A stretch of DNA of 64,000 nucleotides, from NCBI RefSeq assembly GCF_040126305.1, contig NZ_CP149510.1, positions 2,863,001 through 2,927,000 of the forward strand. Reading direction: 5' to 3'. The notes under the pieces are model-generated. The model was not told the DNA's origin, did no database searches, and saw only the letters and a program-made list of their open reading frames with translations. Shown piece after piece: positions 47,085 through 56,079 of this stretch. Within the stretch, counting starts at the first letter, position 1, and each line of letters starts with the position of its first letter. The position numbers were made by a program, and so were the translations under genes. Source of the DNA: Pararhizobium sp. A13. GTDB taxonomy: Bacteria; Pseudomonadota; Alphaproteobacteria; Rhizobiales; Rhizobiaceae.

Positions 47085-48626
47085 ATGCTGCGTGGTTTGC
47101 TTCTTTCCCTCCTTATCTCCGCTGCGCCGCTCAGTGCCGCTTCGGCGAAAACCTATGCCCTGGTGGTCGGCGTCGATGCCTATCCCTATGAGGTGAGCCT
47201 TGATGGCGCGGTGAAGGATGCGACCGACGTCGAAGGCGCATTGCGGCGAGCCGGCACTGACGAGATGGCGACCTTTTTCGATGCGGCCGCGCGCAAGGAC
47301 GATATTCGAGCTGCATGGACGGGCTTTGTCGACGCCGCTGGTGAGGGCGATACGATCATCTTCACCTATGCCGGCCACGGCGCGCAGATGCCGGAGCTCG
47401 TTGCCGGCGATGAGGCGGATGGCCTCGATGAATTTCTGCAGCTGCCCGGCTTTGACCGCAATCGTGCCGAGGAGACCGATCACGAGATCATCGTCGACAA
47501 CGAGCTGAATGCCTGGTTTTCCGAAGCCGAGGCCAGGGGCGTGCATGTGCTATTCGTGTCCGACAGCTGCCATTCCGGCGGTATGAGCCGCGCCTTTTCC
47601 GGAAAGACGCGACTTGCCCAGGCGGTCACCGTCAAACTGCCGCCACCCTCTGAGGAAGCGGTTTCGGGAGCGCGGATCAAGGAAGCTCAATTCCGCCAGG
47701 TGACGGTGCTTGCTGCCTCGCTGGAAAGCCAGCCTTCGCCCGAAGTGATCATCGGCGGCGAAGCGCGCGGAGCCCTGAGCTGGAGTTTTGCCCGCGCGGT
47801 CGAGGGATCGGCGGATCGGAACCAGGATGGCCGTATCTCCCGGGTTGAACTGGAGGATTATGTCTTTGCCAATGTGAAGCACCAGTCCGAGGCCTTGCAG
47901 ATCCCGAACTTCACGCCACAGGTGCCGCGCTCTGAGGACGAGGTGGTCATGCCGCTTACCCGCAGCGTAGCAGCAGCTGCCGATCCAAGTGCTCAGAAAA
48001 CGAAAACTCATAAGCCTGTGAGAGAAACGGGCTGGGACGGTAAGCTGGCGCTGACGGTAAGCGGCTCGCAGATGGTCCCGGAAAATACCGGCGGCAGCGG
48101 CGTGCCCTACCGCTGGGATGCGGCGAGTGGCGTCTTCTATACGCCGAATGGGGACGTGGCCGGTGAGAACATCAACGAAGGCAATGTCCAGGTCGTCGTC
48201 AACAAGTTCATTCTGCTCGATTTTCTGAAAGCGATGGCGAGCCAGAACCCCGGCACGGTATCGTTGACGCCGCAAAAGGATATTTACGCGGCCGGTGACC
48301 GGTTGGCGTTCGACGCACCCGCCTCCGGATACAAGAACATGATCGTCTTCAACCTCGCCAATACCGGCGAAGTGCAATTGCTGGACGTGCAGGCGGAGGG
48401 GACTGAAAGCCACGAGTTCAAGCTGTCCGACTTGCAGGTCGTCGAACCTTTCGGCGCCGATCACCTCATCGTCCTTTCAACCAATGAGCCGATCGACGCC
48501 ATTGGCGCTGCGCTGGCGAGCAAGAATGTCGATGCCTCGACGCTGCTGCAACTGCTCACGACGCGGATTGATGGTACCGATACGAGCGTCGCGATCCAGC
48601 CGCTCTATACCCGGGAAAAACTCTGA
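47085..48626 (+). CDS. Exported caspase-like (C14) protease with DUF4384-like domain, 1
   Basis: 513 residues. Signal peptide (LLLSLLISAAPLSAASA). Caspase domain about 20-300: YALVVGVDAYPYE, DAVKDA-type start, catalytic His in FTYAGHGAQ (H98) and catalytic Cys in VSDSCHSGG (C162). A polar linker follows, then a beta domain near 390-480 (KDIYAAGDRLAFDAPASGYKNMIVFNLANTGEVQLLDV) that matches the DUF4384 pattern. Metacaspase-like specificity for basic residues is possible since the Asp before Ser-Cys is kept. GTG at 47082 is an alternative start. It ends by the TGATG overlap with the second caspase gene. Confidence 0.85.
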   Translation: MLRGLLLSLLISAAPLSAASAKTYALVVGVDAYPYEVSLDGAVKDATDVEGALRRAGTDEMATFFDAAARKDDIRAAWTGFVDAAGEGDTIIFTYAGHGAQMPELVAGDEADGLDEFLQLPGFDRNRAEETDHEIIVDNELNAWFSEAEARGVHVLFVSDSCHSGGMSRAFSGKTRLAQAVTVKLPPPSEEAVSGARIKEAQFRQVTVLAASLESQPSPEVIIGGEARGALSWSFARAVEGSADRNQDGRISRVELEDYVFANVKHQSEALQIPNFTPQVPRSEDEVVMPLTRSVAAAADPSAQKTKTHKPVRETGWDGKLALTVSGSQMVPENTGGSGVPYRWDAASGVFYTPNGDVAGENINEGNVQVVVNKFILLDFLKAMASQNPGTVSLTPQKDIYAAGDRLAFDAPASGYKNMIVFNLANTGEVQLLDVQAEGTESHEFKLSDLQVVEPFGADHLIVLSTNEPIDAIGAALASKNVDASTLLQLLTTRIDGTDTSVAIQPLYTREKL

Positions 48627-50182
48627 TGGCCGCGCTACGAACTGTCGCAGGATTGCTCGGTGCATCATTGCTATTGGCGCAGTCGCCGGCGGCAAAGGCG
48701 GAGGATCGGGCGCTGCTGGTCGGCATCGGTACCTACGAAAACCTGCCGGAGGATATGTTCCTGCATGGGCCGAAGAACGACGTGAAGGCGATCGAGGCGC
48801 TGTTGACCGGCACGCTCTCCTTCAAGCCGGAAGCCATCCGCGTGTTGACCGACGACAAGGCCAGCCGCGAGGCGATCCTGTCCTCGGTCAATGATTGGCT
48901 GATTGCCGCAACAGCACCCGGCGACCGGATTTTTTTCTACTTTTCCGGGCATGGCCTGCAGGTGAAGGACGCCACCAAGGATGAAGAGGACGGGATGGAC
49001 GAGGCGCTGTCCACCTACGACATCAAGGCCGGCGAAGTGGACTGGACGAATGTCATCCTCGACGACGATCTCGAGGCGCTGCTGGAAAAGATGAAGGGCA
49101 GGGCGGTTACGCTGGTGATTGACGCTTGCCATTCCGGCACCATCTCCCGCTCCCTGTCGGCCGAGCAGCTTTCGGGCATGAGCGGCGCGCGCTACCTGCC
49201 GCGTCCTTCCGCTAACCCATTGAAGAACAAGGTGACACGCGGCCTGCGGATCGATCTGGGTGTCGTCGACAAGCCGGCGGAACTGACGGCCGGCGGCGTC
49301 ACCGCCTGGAGCGCGGCCGCCCCCTACCAGGTTGCCTGGGACGATGTGCGGTTGCCGATCGAAGACCGTCACGGCGTCTTTACGTCGGCTTACGTAGCCG
49401 GCTACAAACCTTCGGAATCGGATGGAAACGCCAACGGTCTGGTCAGCAATGCCGAGCTCTTCCAGTATGTGACGACAAAGTCCAAGGAATATTGTTCGGC
49501 CCAGGAAAACTGCGACAACCTCGATCCACAGTTGGAGAGCGTGCCCGATGCGCTCGGCACGAGTGTTGCCAAGCCGGAACCCTACAAGACGGAACAAACC
49601 GCAACGACAACAGACCAGCAACAGGGCAAACCGGAACCGGTTTACCAGCAGGCGAAGGTCGATGCAGGGACAACATCCGCTTACGTCGATGCAAATCCCG
49701 TGGCAGCCATAGGCGACATTGTCGGCAAGGCGGATACGGGCGATGTGACGGTGACACTTGATACCGGTCCCGCGCTGAAAAAGGGCCAGCCCTTCAAGAT
49801 TTCCATCACCAGCAAGTATGACGGCCGTCTGGTGTTGCTCGACGTGAACGGCGAGGGTGTCGCGACGCAGATTTTCCCGAATGAGATGGCGCAGAAAATA
49901 ACGCCGCTTTCGGCGGGCTCGACACTGACCATCCCGGACGACTATTACGGCTTCGATTTCGAGGCGGATGGCAGCGGCGAGAATATGCTGGTAGCCATTG
50001 TCGTCAGCGACGATCTCGATTTGAGGGATGTCGCGCCAGCGGCGCAGGGACTGAATACCGAACTCGACGCGCGAAAAAGGCTGAGCGAGATCGTCGCCAA
50101 GCTGCAGAAGACATGGACGGGGGATGCCGAAAATCGCGGTTTGCGATGGTCGCTGGGAACGCTGAAATACACGATAGAATAG
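48626..50182 (+). CDS. Exported caspase-like (C14) protease with DUF4384 domain, 2
   Basis: 518 residues. Signal peptide to about AAKA-E (25). Caspase domain with RALLVGIGTYENLPED, catalytic His in FYFSGHGLQ (H109) and catalytic Cys in VIDACHSGT (C168); DKASREAILSSVNDWL between. Pro/Gln/Thr linker about 325-375, then DUF4384 (KKGQPFKISITSKYDGRLVLLDVNGEGVATQIFPNEMA). It is only distantly similar to the first caspase, so the two are not a recent duplication and may have different targets. The start overlaps the previous stop by 1 base. Last gene before the 50.2-kb hairpin. Confidence 0.87.
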   Translation: MAALRTVAGLLGASLLLAQSPAAKAEDRALLVGIGTYENLPEDMFLHGPKNDVKAIEALLTGTLSFKPEAIRVLTDDKASREAILSSVNDWLIAATAPGDRIFFYFSGHGLQVKDATKDEEDGMDEALSTYDIKAGEVDWTNVILDDDLEALLEKMKGRAVTLVIDACHSGTISRSLSAEQLSGMSGARYLPRPSANPLKNKVTRGLRIDLGVVDKPAELTAGGVTAWSAAAPYQVAWDDVRLPIEDRHGVFTSAYVAGYKPSESDGNANGLVSNAELFQYVTTKSKEYCSAQENCDNLDPQLESVPDALGTSVAKPEPYKTEQTATTTDQQQGKPEPVYQQAKVDAGTTSAYVDANPVAAIGDIVGKADTGDVTVTLDTGPALKKGQPFKISITSKYDGRLVLLDVNGEGVATQIFPNEMAQKITPLSAGSTLTIPDDYYGFDFEADGSGENMLVAIVVSDDLDLRDVAPAAQGLNTELDARKRLSEIVAKLQKTWTGDAENRGLRWSLGTLKYTIE

Positions 50183-50203
50183 GGCCGAATGCCCTCAGAA
50201 GCC

Positions 50204-50235
50204 AGAAAGCCCGCGACGGTCGTCGCGGGCTTTCT
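50204..50235. terminator. Bidirectional hairpin between caspase operon and aap operon
   Basis: AGAAAGCCCGCGACG at 50204-50218 and its exact complement at 50221-50235. It lies 22 bases after the second caspase stop and 28 bases after the aapP stop on the other strand. T-rich arms (TTTCT) face both ways. Confidence 0.8.
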
Positions 50236-50263
50236 GCTATGGCGCTGTTGGAGTGCGACAGAT

Positions 50264-51040
50264 CTAGTGCAGGATCTGGCTGAGGAACAGCTTGGTACGC
50301 TCGTGCTGCGGATTGTCGAAGAACTCGGCCGGCGAATTCTGTTCGACGATCTGGCCCTGGTCCATGAAGATCACGCGATTGGCGACCTGGCGGGCGAAAC
50401 CCATTTCGTGGGTGACGCACAGCATGGTCATGCCTTCTTCGGCGAGACCGACCATGGTGTCGAGCACTTCCTTGATCATTTCCGGGTCGAGCGCCGAGGT
50501 CGGCTCATCGAACAACATGACGCGCGGATTCATGCACAGCGAGCGGGCGATCGCCACGCGCTGCTGCTGACCACCGGAGAGCTGGCCCGGATATTTGTTG
50601 GCCTGCTCCGGGATCTTGACGCGCTTCAGGAAGTGCATGGCGACTTCTTCCGCCTGCTTCTTCGGCATCTTGCGCACCCAGATCGGCGCCAGCGTGCAAT
50701 TTTCCAGGATCGTCAGATGCGGGAAGAGGTTGAAGTGCTGGAACACCATGCCGACTTCGCGGCGCACTTCGTCGATCTTCTTCAGGTCGTTGGTGAGCTC
50801 GATTCCATCGACGACGATCTTGCCCTTCTGGTGCTCTTCCAGCCGGTTGATGCAACGGATCATCGTCGATTTACCGGAGCCCGACGGGCCTGCAATGACG
50901 ATGCGCTCGCCGCGCATGACCTTCAGGTTGATGTCGCGCAGAACGTGGAAGTCCCCGTACCACTTGTTCATGCCGACGATTTCAATGGCGACGTCCGTGG
51001 ACGAGACTGTCAGTTTTGATGCCAGAGCTTCATTTGCCAT
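50264..51040 (-). CDS. aapP: General L-amino-acid ABC transporter, ATP-binding protein
   Basis: 258 residues. Walker [11 protein letters not shown]-loop [13 protein letters not shown], signature [15 protein letters not shown], Walker [17 protein letters not shown]-loop [11 protein letters not shown]. Polar amino-acid uptake family. Last gene of the minus-strand aapJ-aapQ-aapM-aapP operon, 19 bases after aapM. In rhizobia this transporter takes up many L-amino acids and matters in symbiosis; the sequence fits that family closely, including order and sizes of the genes. Confidence 0.95.
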   Translation of the reverse strand: MANEALASKLTVSSTDVAIEIVGMNKWYGDFHVLRDINLKVMRGERIVIAGPSGSGKSTMIRCINRLEEHQKGKIVVDGIELTNDLKKIDEVRREVGMVFQHFNLFPHLTILENCTLAPIWVRKMPKKQAEEVAMHFLKRVKIPEQANKYPGQLSGGQQQRVAIARSLCMNPRVMLFDEPTSALDPEMIKEVLDTMVGLAEEGMTMLCVTHEMGFARQVANRVIFMDQGQIVEQNSPAEFFDNPQHERTKLFLSQILH

Positions 51041-51059
51041 GACGTTTTCCCCTCAATTG

Positions 51060-52217
51060 TTATCTTTTGTGGCCCTTGTCGAGCCTTCTTTCCATGAACC
51101 CTGAATAGCGTGACATGCCGAAGCAGAAAAGCCAGAAAGTAAAACCGGCGAAGATCAGGCCGGTCAGCGGCGTCACAGGCGAAGCCCAGTTTGCGTCCGA
51201 GAAGTTCTGACGAACGATCCCGAGCAGGTCGAACATCGAGATGATGGAGACAAGCGACGTATCCTTGAACATGCCGATGAAGGTGTTGACGATCCCTGGG
51301 ATAACCAGTTTCAGTGCCTGTGGCAGGATGATGAGACGCATTTTCTGCCAATAACCGAGACCGAGTGAATCGGCTCCTTCGAACTGGCCTTTCGGGATAG
51401 CCTGGAGACCACCGCGCACCACTTCGGCCATATAGGCGGAAGCAAAGAACGACACCCCGATCAGGGCACGCAAAAACTTGTCGACGGTCATTCCCGGCGG
51501 CATGAACAGAGGCAGCATGACGCTTGCCATGAAAAGCACGGTGATCAGCGGAATGCCGCGAACGATTTCGATGAAGATGGTGCAAATCATTCGGATGACC
51601 GGCATTTTCGACCGTCGTCCAAGCGCCAGGATAATTCCGAATGGAAGAGAAACGACGATGCCGACGAAGGATAGGATGAGGGTCACCATCAGGCCGCCCC
51701 AGAGCGCCGTCTCGACATATTCCAGCCCGAAAACCCCGCCGATCAGCAGGAAGTAGGAAACCACGGGCAGGACGCCGAAAAGCAGGACTGCGTTGATTCC
51801 CTTGTAGGGAATCTTCGGAATCAGCATCGGCACGAGCAGTAGCACGAAGAGGATGCCGACCAGCATCGGTCGCCAGCGCTCATCGACCGGATAGCGGCCA
51901 TAAATGAACTGGTCGAACTTCGCTCCGACGAACGCCCAGCAGGCGCCGCTCCAGCCTTCCGGCTGCGAACCGCCCTGGGAGACCGTGGCGCAGACGCCGC
52001 GGCCTCCGCCCGTCCAGGCGGCGTCGATGAACAGCCAGCGGATTACCGGCGGCAGGAACCAAGCCAGAAGCAGGAGGGCAACGATCGTCAACACCGTGTC
52101 CTTCGGCGTGGCGAACAGGTTTTTGCGGAACCAGGCAATCCAGCCTTTTTCAAGCAACGGTGGAGTCGTGGGTGCGATCAGCTCGCTCCGGACGAAGTTG
52201 GCTTGTTGCGCGCTCAT
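51060..52217 (-). CDS. aapM: General L-amino-acid ABC transporter permease
   Basis: 385 residues. About 8 membrane segments. The core permease motif is [39 protein letters not shown] and [13 protein letters not shown], then [45 protein letters not shown] (the EAA loop contacting AapP). The N-terminal ~90 residues include an additional helix and a periplasmic loop with Cys and Trp. It starts 4 bases after aapQ. Forms the channel with AapQ. Confidence 0.94.
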   Translation of the reverse strand: MSAQQANFVRSELIAPTTPPLLEKGWIAWFRKNLFATPKDTVLTIVALLLLAWFLPPVIRWLFIDAAWTGGGRGVCATVSQGGSQPEGWSGACWAFVGAKFDQFIYGRYPVDERWRPMLVGILFVLLLVPMLIPKIPYKGINAVLLFGVLPVVSYFLLIGGVFGLEYVETALWGGLMVTLILSFVGIVVSLPFGIILALGRRSKMPVIRMICTIFIEIVRGIPLITVLFMASVMLPLFMPPGMTVDKFLRALIGVSFFASAYMAEVVRGGLQAIPKGQFEGADSLGLGYWQKMRLIILPQALKLVIPGIVNTFIGMFKDTSLVSIISMFDLLGIVRQNFSDANWASPVTPLTGLIFAGFTFWLFCFGMSRYSGFMERRLDKGHKR

Positions 52218-52221
52218 CGGC

Positions 52222-53415
52222 TTATCTCTCCACCAGTGCCATCTTGGCGTTGAACCAGTTCATGAACAGCGATGTCGAAAGGCTGAGCGTGAGATAGACG
52301 ACGAGCCAGATGCTGACGACCTCGACCGACTGACCCGTCTGGTTGAGGATCGTGCCGCCGATGGCGACGAGATCGGCGTAACCGACCGCAATGGCCAGCG
52401 ACGAGTTTTTCGTCAGGTTGAGATATTGGCTGGTCAGCGGTGGAATGATGATCCGCATCGCCTGCGGCACGACGACCAGGCGAGTGGTCAGGCCTGGCCG
52501 AATGCCGAGCGCATGCGCCGCCTCAGACTGGCCATGACTGACGCCGCGGATACCGGCGCGAACGATTTCCGCGATGAAGGCCGCGGTGTAGAATGACAGG
52601 GCTAGGAACAGCGACAGGAATTCCGGCCCGACGACCGATCCGCCCGTCAGGTTGAATTTTCCGGCGATCGGAACGTCGAACGAGATCGGCATGCCGGTGA
52701 CCAGGAAGGTCAGAAGCGGTAGGCCGATCACCGTGCCGAGCACAAACCAAAGGACCGGCGGGCGCTTGCCTGTCTCCATCTGCTTTTTGTTTGCATATCG
52801 CGCAAAGACAATGCTCGCTATGACCGCTATGACCAGAGCGTAGAAGGTATACTGCGCACTGCTGTCGAAAACGGGGCGGGGAAAGGCAAGACCGCGATTG
52901 TTGACATACATGTTGAGCGGCAGCGCCAGCGATTCACGCGGCTGCGGCAAGACGGCGAGAACGCCGGAATACCAGAAGAAGATGACGAGTAGCGGCGGAA
53001 TGTTGCGGAAAACCTCTACATAGACCATCGACAGCTTCGCGATCAGCCAGTTCTTCGACAATCGGCCGATGCCGACCAGAAAACCGATGATCGTCGCCGT
53101 GAAGATGCCGGTTACGGCGACAAGCAACGTATTGAAGAATCCGACGACCAGCGCACGTCCATAGGTCGAATCGCTAGTGTAGGCGATCAGCGACTGGCCG
53201 ACGTCGAAGCCCGCGCGTCCGCCCAGAAAACCGTAACCGGAGGCGATATTGGCGCGCTTTAGATTCTCAATGGTGTTTTGAGTGATCCAAATGACGGCGA
53301 TTGCCAGGACAAGAATCGTGATTGCCTGGTAAAGGTAGCCCCGAACTTTGGGGTCGTTCAGAAATGAGCTTGTTTGCCGGTTTTTGCCGGGCGGAATCGT
53401 GACGTCCACTGTCAT
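52222..53415 (-). CDS. aapQ: General L-amino-acid ABC transporter permease
   Basis: 397 residues. Inner-membrane permease with about 8 helices: [116 protein letters not shown] (EAA loop). The large size compared with HisQ/HisM-type permeases is typical for Aap. An imperfect hairpin at 53472-53497 separates it from aapJ and probably lowers expression of the transporter parts relative to the binding protein. Confidence 0.94.
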   Translation of the reverse strand: MTVDVTIPPGKNRQTSSFLNDPKVRGYLYQAITILVLAIAVIWITQNTIENLKRANIASGYGFLGGRAGFDVGQSLIAYTSDSTYGRALVVGFFNTLLVAVTGIFTATIIGFLVGIGRLSKNWLIAKLSMVYVEVFRNIPPLLVIFFWYSGVLAVLPQPRESLALPLNMYVNNRGLAFPRPVFDSSAQYTFYALVIAVIASIVFARYANKKQMETGKRPPVLWFVLGTVIGLPLLTFLVTGMPISFDVPIAGKFNLTGGSVVGPEFLSLFLALSFYTAAFIAEIVRAGIRGVSHGQSEAAHALGIRPGLTTRLVVVPQAMRIIIPPLTSQYLNLTKNSSLAIAVGYADLVAIGGTILNQTGQSVEVVSIWLVVYLTLSLSTSLFMNWFNAKMALVER

Positions 53416-53471
53416 TCAGAGCCTCTTTATCCCCTATTCGCCCTGTTGCGAGCGATTCTTATTATTGGGAA

Positions 53472-53497
53472 GAGAAGGCGGCCGGAGCCGCTTTCTC
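53472..53497 (-). terminator. Intercistronic hairpin between aapJ and aapQ
   Basis: GAGAA-G-GCGGC and GCCGC-T-TTCTC pair around a 4-base loop with one mismatch. Such stems after a solute-binding-protein gene usually protect or attenuate the transcript so that the binding protein is made in excess. Confidence 0.6.
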
Positions 53498-53513
53498 AAG
53501 TCGTCAAACCGTC

Positions 53514-54539
53514 TTAGCGGACCGGCGGTGCGTACTGGATGCCGCCCTTGCTCCACAGGGCGTTCAAGCCGCGCTGGATCTTCAGCGGGCTGCCGCCACC
53601 GATGTTGCGCTCAAAGACCTCGCCGTAGTTGCCCACGCCCTTGATGACCTTCACGGCCCAGTCGTTTTCGAGGCCGAGATCGGTACCGATCTTGGTATCG
53701 GCTTCAACGCCGAGGAAGCGCTGGATGTCCGGGTTCTGGGACTTCTTCATTTCCTCAACATTGGCCTGGGTGATGCCGAAATCTTCAGCGTTGATCAGGG
53801 CGTAGTGCACCCAGCTGACAATGTCGAACCACTGGTCGTCGCCCTGACGAACAGCGGGGCCGAGCGGCTCCTTCGAGATGATCTCGGGCAGAACGATGTG
53901 ATCGTCCGGCGCCGAAAGGATCAGGCGGGTCGCGTAGAGACCGGACTGGTCTGTCGTGTAGACGTCGCAGCGGCCCGCGTCATAGGCGGCGTTCACCTCA
54001 TCGAGTTTCTCGAAGACGACCGGATTGTACTGCAGGTTGTTGGTCTTGAAGTAGTCGGCGAGGTTTAGCTCGGTCGTCGTGCCCGTCTGGACGCAGACAG
54101 CGGCGCCGGAAAGTTCGAGCGCCGATTTCACGTTGAGGCTCTTGCGGACCATGAAGCCCTGGCCGTCATAGTAGTTGACGGGGCGGAAGTTGAAGCCGAG
54201 CGCGGTATCGCGGTTGATGGTCCAGGTCGTGTTGCGGGCAAGCACATCGACTTCGCCCGACTGAAGCGCGGGGAAACGGTCCTTGGCGGAGGTCGGCGTG
54301 TATTTCACCTTCGTGACGTCGCCAAAAATGGCAGCGGCGATCGCCTTGCAATAGTCGACGTCGAAGCCAGCCCAGTTGCCCTGCGCGTCCGGCGCCGCGA
54401 AGCCTGCAAGCCCGCTGTTGACGCCGCACTGCAGGAAGCCCTTTGCCTTGACGTCGCCAAGCGTCGACGCAGACGCGGCCTGGGCGCCAATCCCCATGAC
54501 GGCAGCGCCGACAAGCGCTGTCAGAATTCTTTTTGCCAT
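53514..54539 (-). CDS. aapJ: General L-amino-acid-binding periplasmic protein
   Basis: 341 residues from the ATG at 54539. Signal peptide LTALVGAAVMGIGAQAASASTL. Then the SBP family 3 fold: GDVKAKGFLQCGVNSGLAGFAAPDAQGNWAGFDVDYCKAIAAAIFGD, SGEVDVLARNTTWTINRDTALGFNF, VQTGTTTELNLADYF, YTTDQSGLYATRLIL and ALWSKGGIQYAPPVR at the C-terminus. It delivers amino acids to AapQM. The upstream open frame to 54830 is non-coding leader. Divergent from metC; a promoter candidate is listed separately. Confidence 0.95.
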   Translation of the reverse strand: MAKRILTALVGAAVMGIGAQAASASTLGDVKAKGFLQCGVNSGLAGFAAPDAQGNWAGFDVDYCKAIAAAIFGDVTKVKYTPTSAKDRFPALQSGEVDVLARNTTWTINRDTALGFNFRPVNYYDGQGFMVRKSLNVKSALELSGAAVCVQTGTTTELNLADYFKTNNLQYNPVVFEKLDEVNAAYDAGRCDVYTTDQSGLYATRLILSAPDDHIVLPEIISKEPLGPAVRQGDDQWFDIVSWVHYALINAEDFGITQANVEEMKKSQNPDIQRFLGVEADTKIGTDLGLENDWAVKVIKGVGNYGEVFERNIGGGSPLKIQRGLNALWSKGGIQYAPPVR

Positions 54540-54639
54540 TTTTAGAACCTTTTTCTGTTGTCTTTGTTCTTGTCCACACCCGCTGCTCGCGGTCGAGCGC
54601 AAAGCACGGCCCCCGCCACCCTCCTGGCGCGAGTTCTCT

Positions 54640-54668
54640 ATCTCATTCCCAAAACCGCGCAGGGTCAA
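54640..54668 (-). promoter_or_regulatory. Candidate sigma-70 promoter of aapJQMP
   Basis: On the minus strand, TTGACC at 54668-54663, a 17-base spacer, and TGAGAT at 54645-54640. Transcription would start near 54632, giving a leader of about 90 bases. That length is normal for genes controlled by small RNAs, which is known for ABC-transporter binding proteins in rhizobia. Confidence 0.45.
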
Positions 54669-54885
54669 GACACGTTGCCGTTTTTCTGGGTTACACGCAT
54701 AGAATCGTTGAGAAAGCCGAGTGTTTGGGCAGTTTTTAGCTGTTGAAAGCAGTTTTTTGTATAAAAAACCGCCAGAATCGAAATTTTCGTCAATTGGATA
54801 GCCCGTTGGCCTTGGAGTCTCTTGACCCATCCGGAGAGCGGGCCGACAAGTGCGGCAACACGATAGACCTCAGACGGATTCTCCC
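54669..54885. other. Rest of the aapJ-metC divergent gap
   Basis: The whole gap between the starts is 346 bases. Apart from the promoter candidate I see AT-rich runs (54745-54775, TTTTTTGTATAAAAAA), which may be part of a metC promoter, but no clear -35/-10 pair, riboswitch or gene. Confidence 0.3.
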
Positions 54886-56076
54886 ATGAACGACAAGAAG
54901 AGTTTTCTCGCTGACGCGGGGCCAAACACCCGGCTTGCCCATATCGGCAACGATCCAATGGACTACCATGGCTTTGTAAATCCGCCCGTGGTGCATGCCT
55001 CAACTGTGCTGTTTCCCAACGCAAAGACCATGGAGACCCGGGCGCAGAAATACACCTATGGCACGCGCGGGACGCCGACCACGGACGCATTATGCGAGGC
55101 GATCGACGAACTGGAAGGCTCGGCCGGCACCATCCTCGTTCCGTCTGGGCTTGCTGCCGTCACGGTTCCGTTCCTGACCTTCCTGTCGCCCGGCGATCAT
55201 GCGCTGATCGTTGATTCGGTCTATTTCCCGACCCGGCATTTCTGCGACACGATGCTGAAAAGGCTTGGGGTCAGCGTCGAATACTACGATCCGATGATCG
55301 GCGCCGGCATCGAAAGCCTGATCAGGCCGAACACCAAGCTCGTGCACACGGAAGCGCCGGGCTCCAACACGTTCGAAATGCAGGATATCAGCGCGATTGC
55401 GGCCGTCGCCCATCGTCATGGCTGCGTCGTGACCATGGACAACACGTGGGCGACGCCACTTTATTTCAAGCCGCTCGACCACGGCGTCGATATCTCGATC
55501 CATGCGTCGACCAAATATCCTTCCGGTCATTCCGATATCCTGCTTGGCACCGTATCGGCCAATGCCGCCCATTGGGAGCAGCTCAAGGAAGCCAATATCA
55601 CGCTCGGCATCTGCGCCTCTCCTGATGACAGCTACCAGATCCTGCGCGGCCTGCGCACCATGGGTGTTCGTCTCGACAGGCATCAGGAAAGCGCGCTGAA
55701 CATCGCCCGCTGGCTCGAAGAGCGCGAGGACGTTGCGCGCGTTCTGCATCCGGCGCTGCCGAGTTTCCCGGGTCACGAACTCTGGGAGCGGGATTTTACC
55801 GGCTCCAGCGGTATCTTCTCCTTCGTCCTCAAGGCCGGGAGCCAGGAGCGGTTCAAGCCGAAGGCGCATGCCTTCCTCGACGCCCTGTCACTGTTCGGGC
55901 TTGGTTATTCCTGGGGCGGCTTCGAAAGCCTTGCTCTCCATGTCGGACTTTCCGACCGCAAGATCTGCACGGCGCCGAGCGAAGGCCCGGTTCTTCGGCT
56001 GCAGATCGGGCTGGAGGATGTGGCGGACATCCGCAAGGATATCGAGGCTGGTCTCGCAGCGGCAAAAGCCGTCTGA
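54886..56076 (+). CDS. metC: Cystathionine beta-lyase
   Basis: 396 residues from the ATG at 54886. PLP enzyme of the Cys/Met metabolism family: TRLAHIGNDP near the N-terminus, YGTRGTPTTDALCEAIDELEG, the PLP Lys in SIHASTKYPSGHSDILLG, and GYSWGGFESLALHV close to the end. It cleaves cystathionine to homocysteine, pyruvate and ammonia. The HxSTKY-GHSD type active-site segment favours MetC over cystathionine gamma-synthase or lyase. Convergent with the FAD monooxygenase, 3 bases between their stop codons. Confidence 0.93.
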   Translation: MNDKKSFLADAGPNTRLAHIGNDPMDYHGFVNPPVVHASTVLFPNAKTMETRAQKYTYGTRGTPTTDALCEAIDELEGSAGTILVPSGLAAVTVPFLTFLSPGDHALIVDSVYFPTRHFCDTMLKRLGVSVEYYDPMIGAGIESLIRPNTKLVHTEAPGSNTFEMQDISAIAAVAHRHGCVVTMDNTWATPLYFKPLDHGVDISIHASTKYPSGHSDILLGTVSANAAHWEQLKEANITLGICASPDDSYQILRGLRTMGVRLDRHQESALNIARWLEEREDVARVLHPALPSFPGHELWERDFTGSSGIFSFVLKAGSQERFKPKAHAFLDALSLFGLGYSWGGFESLALHVGLSDRKICTAPSEGPVLRLQIGLEDVADIRKDIEAGLAAAKAV

Positions 56077-56079
56077 TCT

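Noticed and set aside
41095..50182. Anti-phage defence island (caspase-gasdermin, CBASS, or craspase type)
   Set aside because: The caspases, cytochrome and OmpA-like protein all have signal peptides, and no gasdermin, cyclic-nucleotide synthase, CRISPR or toxin gene is present.
54540..54885. SAM-II riboswitch before metC
   Set aside because: I could not find the conserved pseudoknot loops; only AT-rich sequence and a minus-strand promoter are visible.
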